From Oegoconia quadripuncta (taxonomy: Eukaryota > Arthropoda > Insecta > Lepidoptera > Autostichidae), in assembly GCA_949316235.1 (NCBI GenBank), contig OX438741.1:14571124-14635123 (forward strand): a stretch of DNA of 64,000 nt, written 5' to 3'. Within the stretch, counting starts at the first letter, position 1. Every line of letters starts with the position of its first letter. Shown piece after piece: positions 63,754 to 64,000 of this stretch. The notes under the pieces are model-generated. The model was not told where the DNA came from, searched no databases, and saw nothing but the letters and a program-made list of their open reading frames with translations. Position numbers and translations under genes: made by a program.

Positions 63754-63835
63754 GCCATACGTAGGTCCTTATTAACCGACTGAAGAGATATTCTTTATTA
63801 TATTACATTATTTATTATATTACATAACGACTTGT

Positions 63836-64000
63836 ATATTACTGAGGATTGTTTTATTGATACCTATATAATAATAATGTAAAAGTACAAATTTTAAGTA
63901 ATTAAAACGTTCCCCGCTCAATTATAACGATAATTATTGTCAGTAACATAATAAGAATCACTAATTGGCATAAGTTTGGAATTAGTTTACTATAAATTAC
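63836..64000. repeat. Inverted copy of 24865-25032
   Basis: TATTACTGAGGATTGTTTTA TTGATACC through GTAACATAATAAGAATCACT AATTGGCA. Runs off the right edge. Confidence 0.8.

Overview
The window is insect nuclear DNA, most likely lepidopteran. It is AT-rich, has short exons separated by kilobase introns, and is saturated with tRNA-headed SINEs, Jockey/RTE/R1-type LINE fragments, a mariner remnant and small terminal-inverted-repeat elements. No bacterial genes, CRISPR array or rRNA operon is present. The order and species cannot be fixed from the window alone.

Three protein-coding genes can be supported, all on the minus strand. (1) EFR3 (fly rolling blackout/stambha A), the plasma-membrane anchor of the PI4-kinase III-alpha complex, runs from 28619 leftward and leaves the window at position 1. 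Ten coding exons join in phase for 446 codons, about the N-terminal half of the family length. (2) Cyclin L, intronless (26264-27523), sits inside the proposed first EFR3 intron on the same strand. (3) A long, disordered, charged protein that I do not recognise is coded by eight phase-compatible exons between 58839 and 32469. It has at least 1600 residues, its C-terminus is present and its N-terminus lies outside or was not found.

Layout: 1-17.4 kb holds EFR3 exons 2-10 with repeat-filled introns. 17.4-28.6 kb is the large EFR3 intron, holding LINE fragments, a mariner relic, an inverted SINE pair and cyclin L. 28.6-32.4 kb is intergenic sequence and the presumed 3' UTR of the third gene. 32.5-36.3 kb holds its last four exons. 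36.3-53.4 kb is one 17-kb intron full of transposon debris. 53.5-58.8 kb holds its four upstream exons. 58.8-64 kb is intronic or intergenic repeats.

The most striking structure is in EFR3 intron 6 (about 4838-6270). The last 68 nt of exon 6, its 5' splice site and a short piece of intron have been amplified into a tandem minisatellite. There are eleven full copies including the genuine exon end, plus one decayed copy. Five adjacent 118-bp units are identical. Every full copy carries a GTGAGC donor inside the perfect palindrome GCTCACGTGAGC, which contains a CACGTG E-box, and the spacers are rich in G-triplet runs. Most units have no credible acceptor, so the array looks like decoy donors whose use would give an immediate in-frame TGA. 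The third gene has a separate coding minisatellite: eight 10-residue charged repeats kept in frame.
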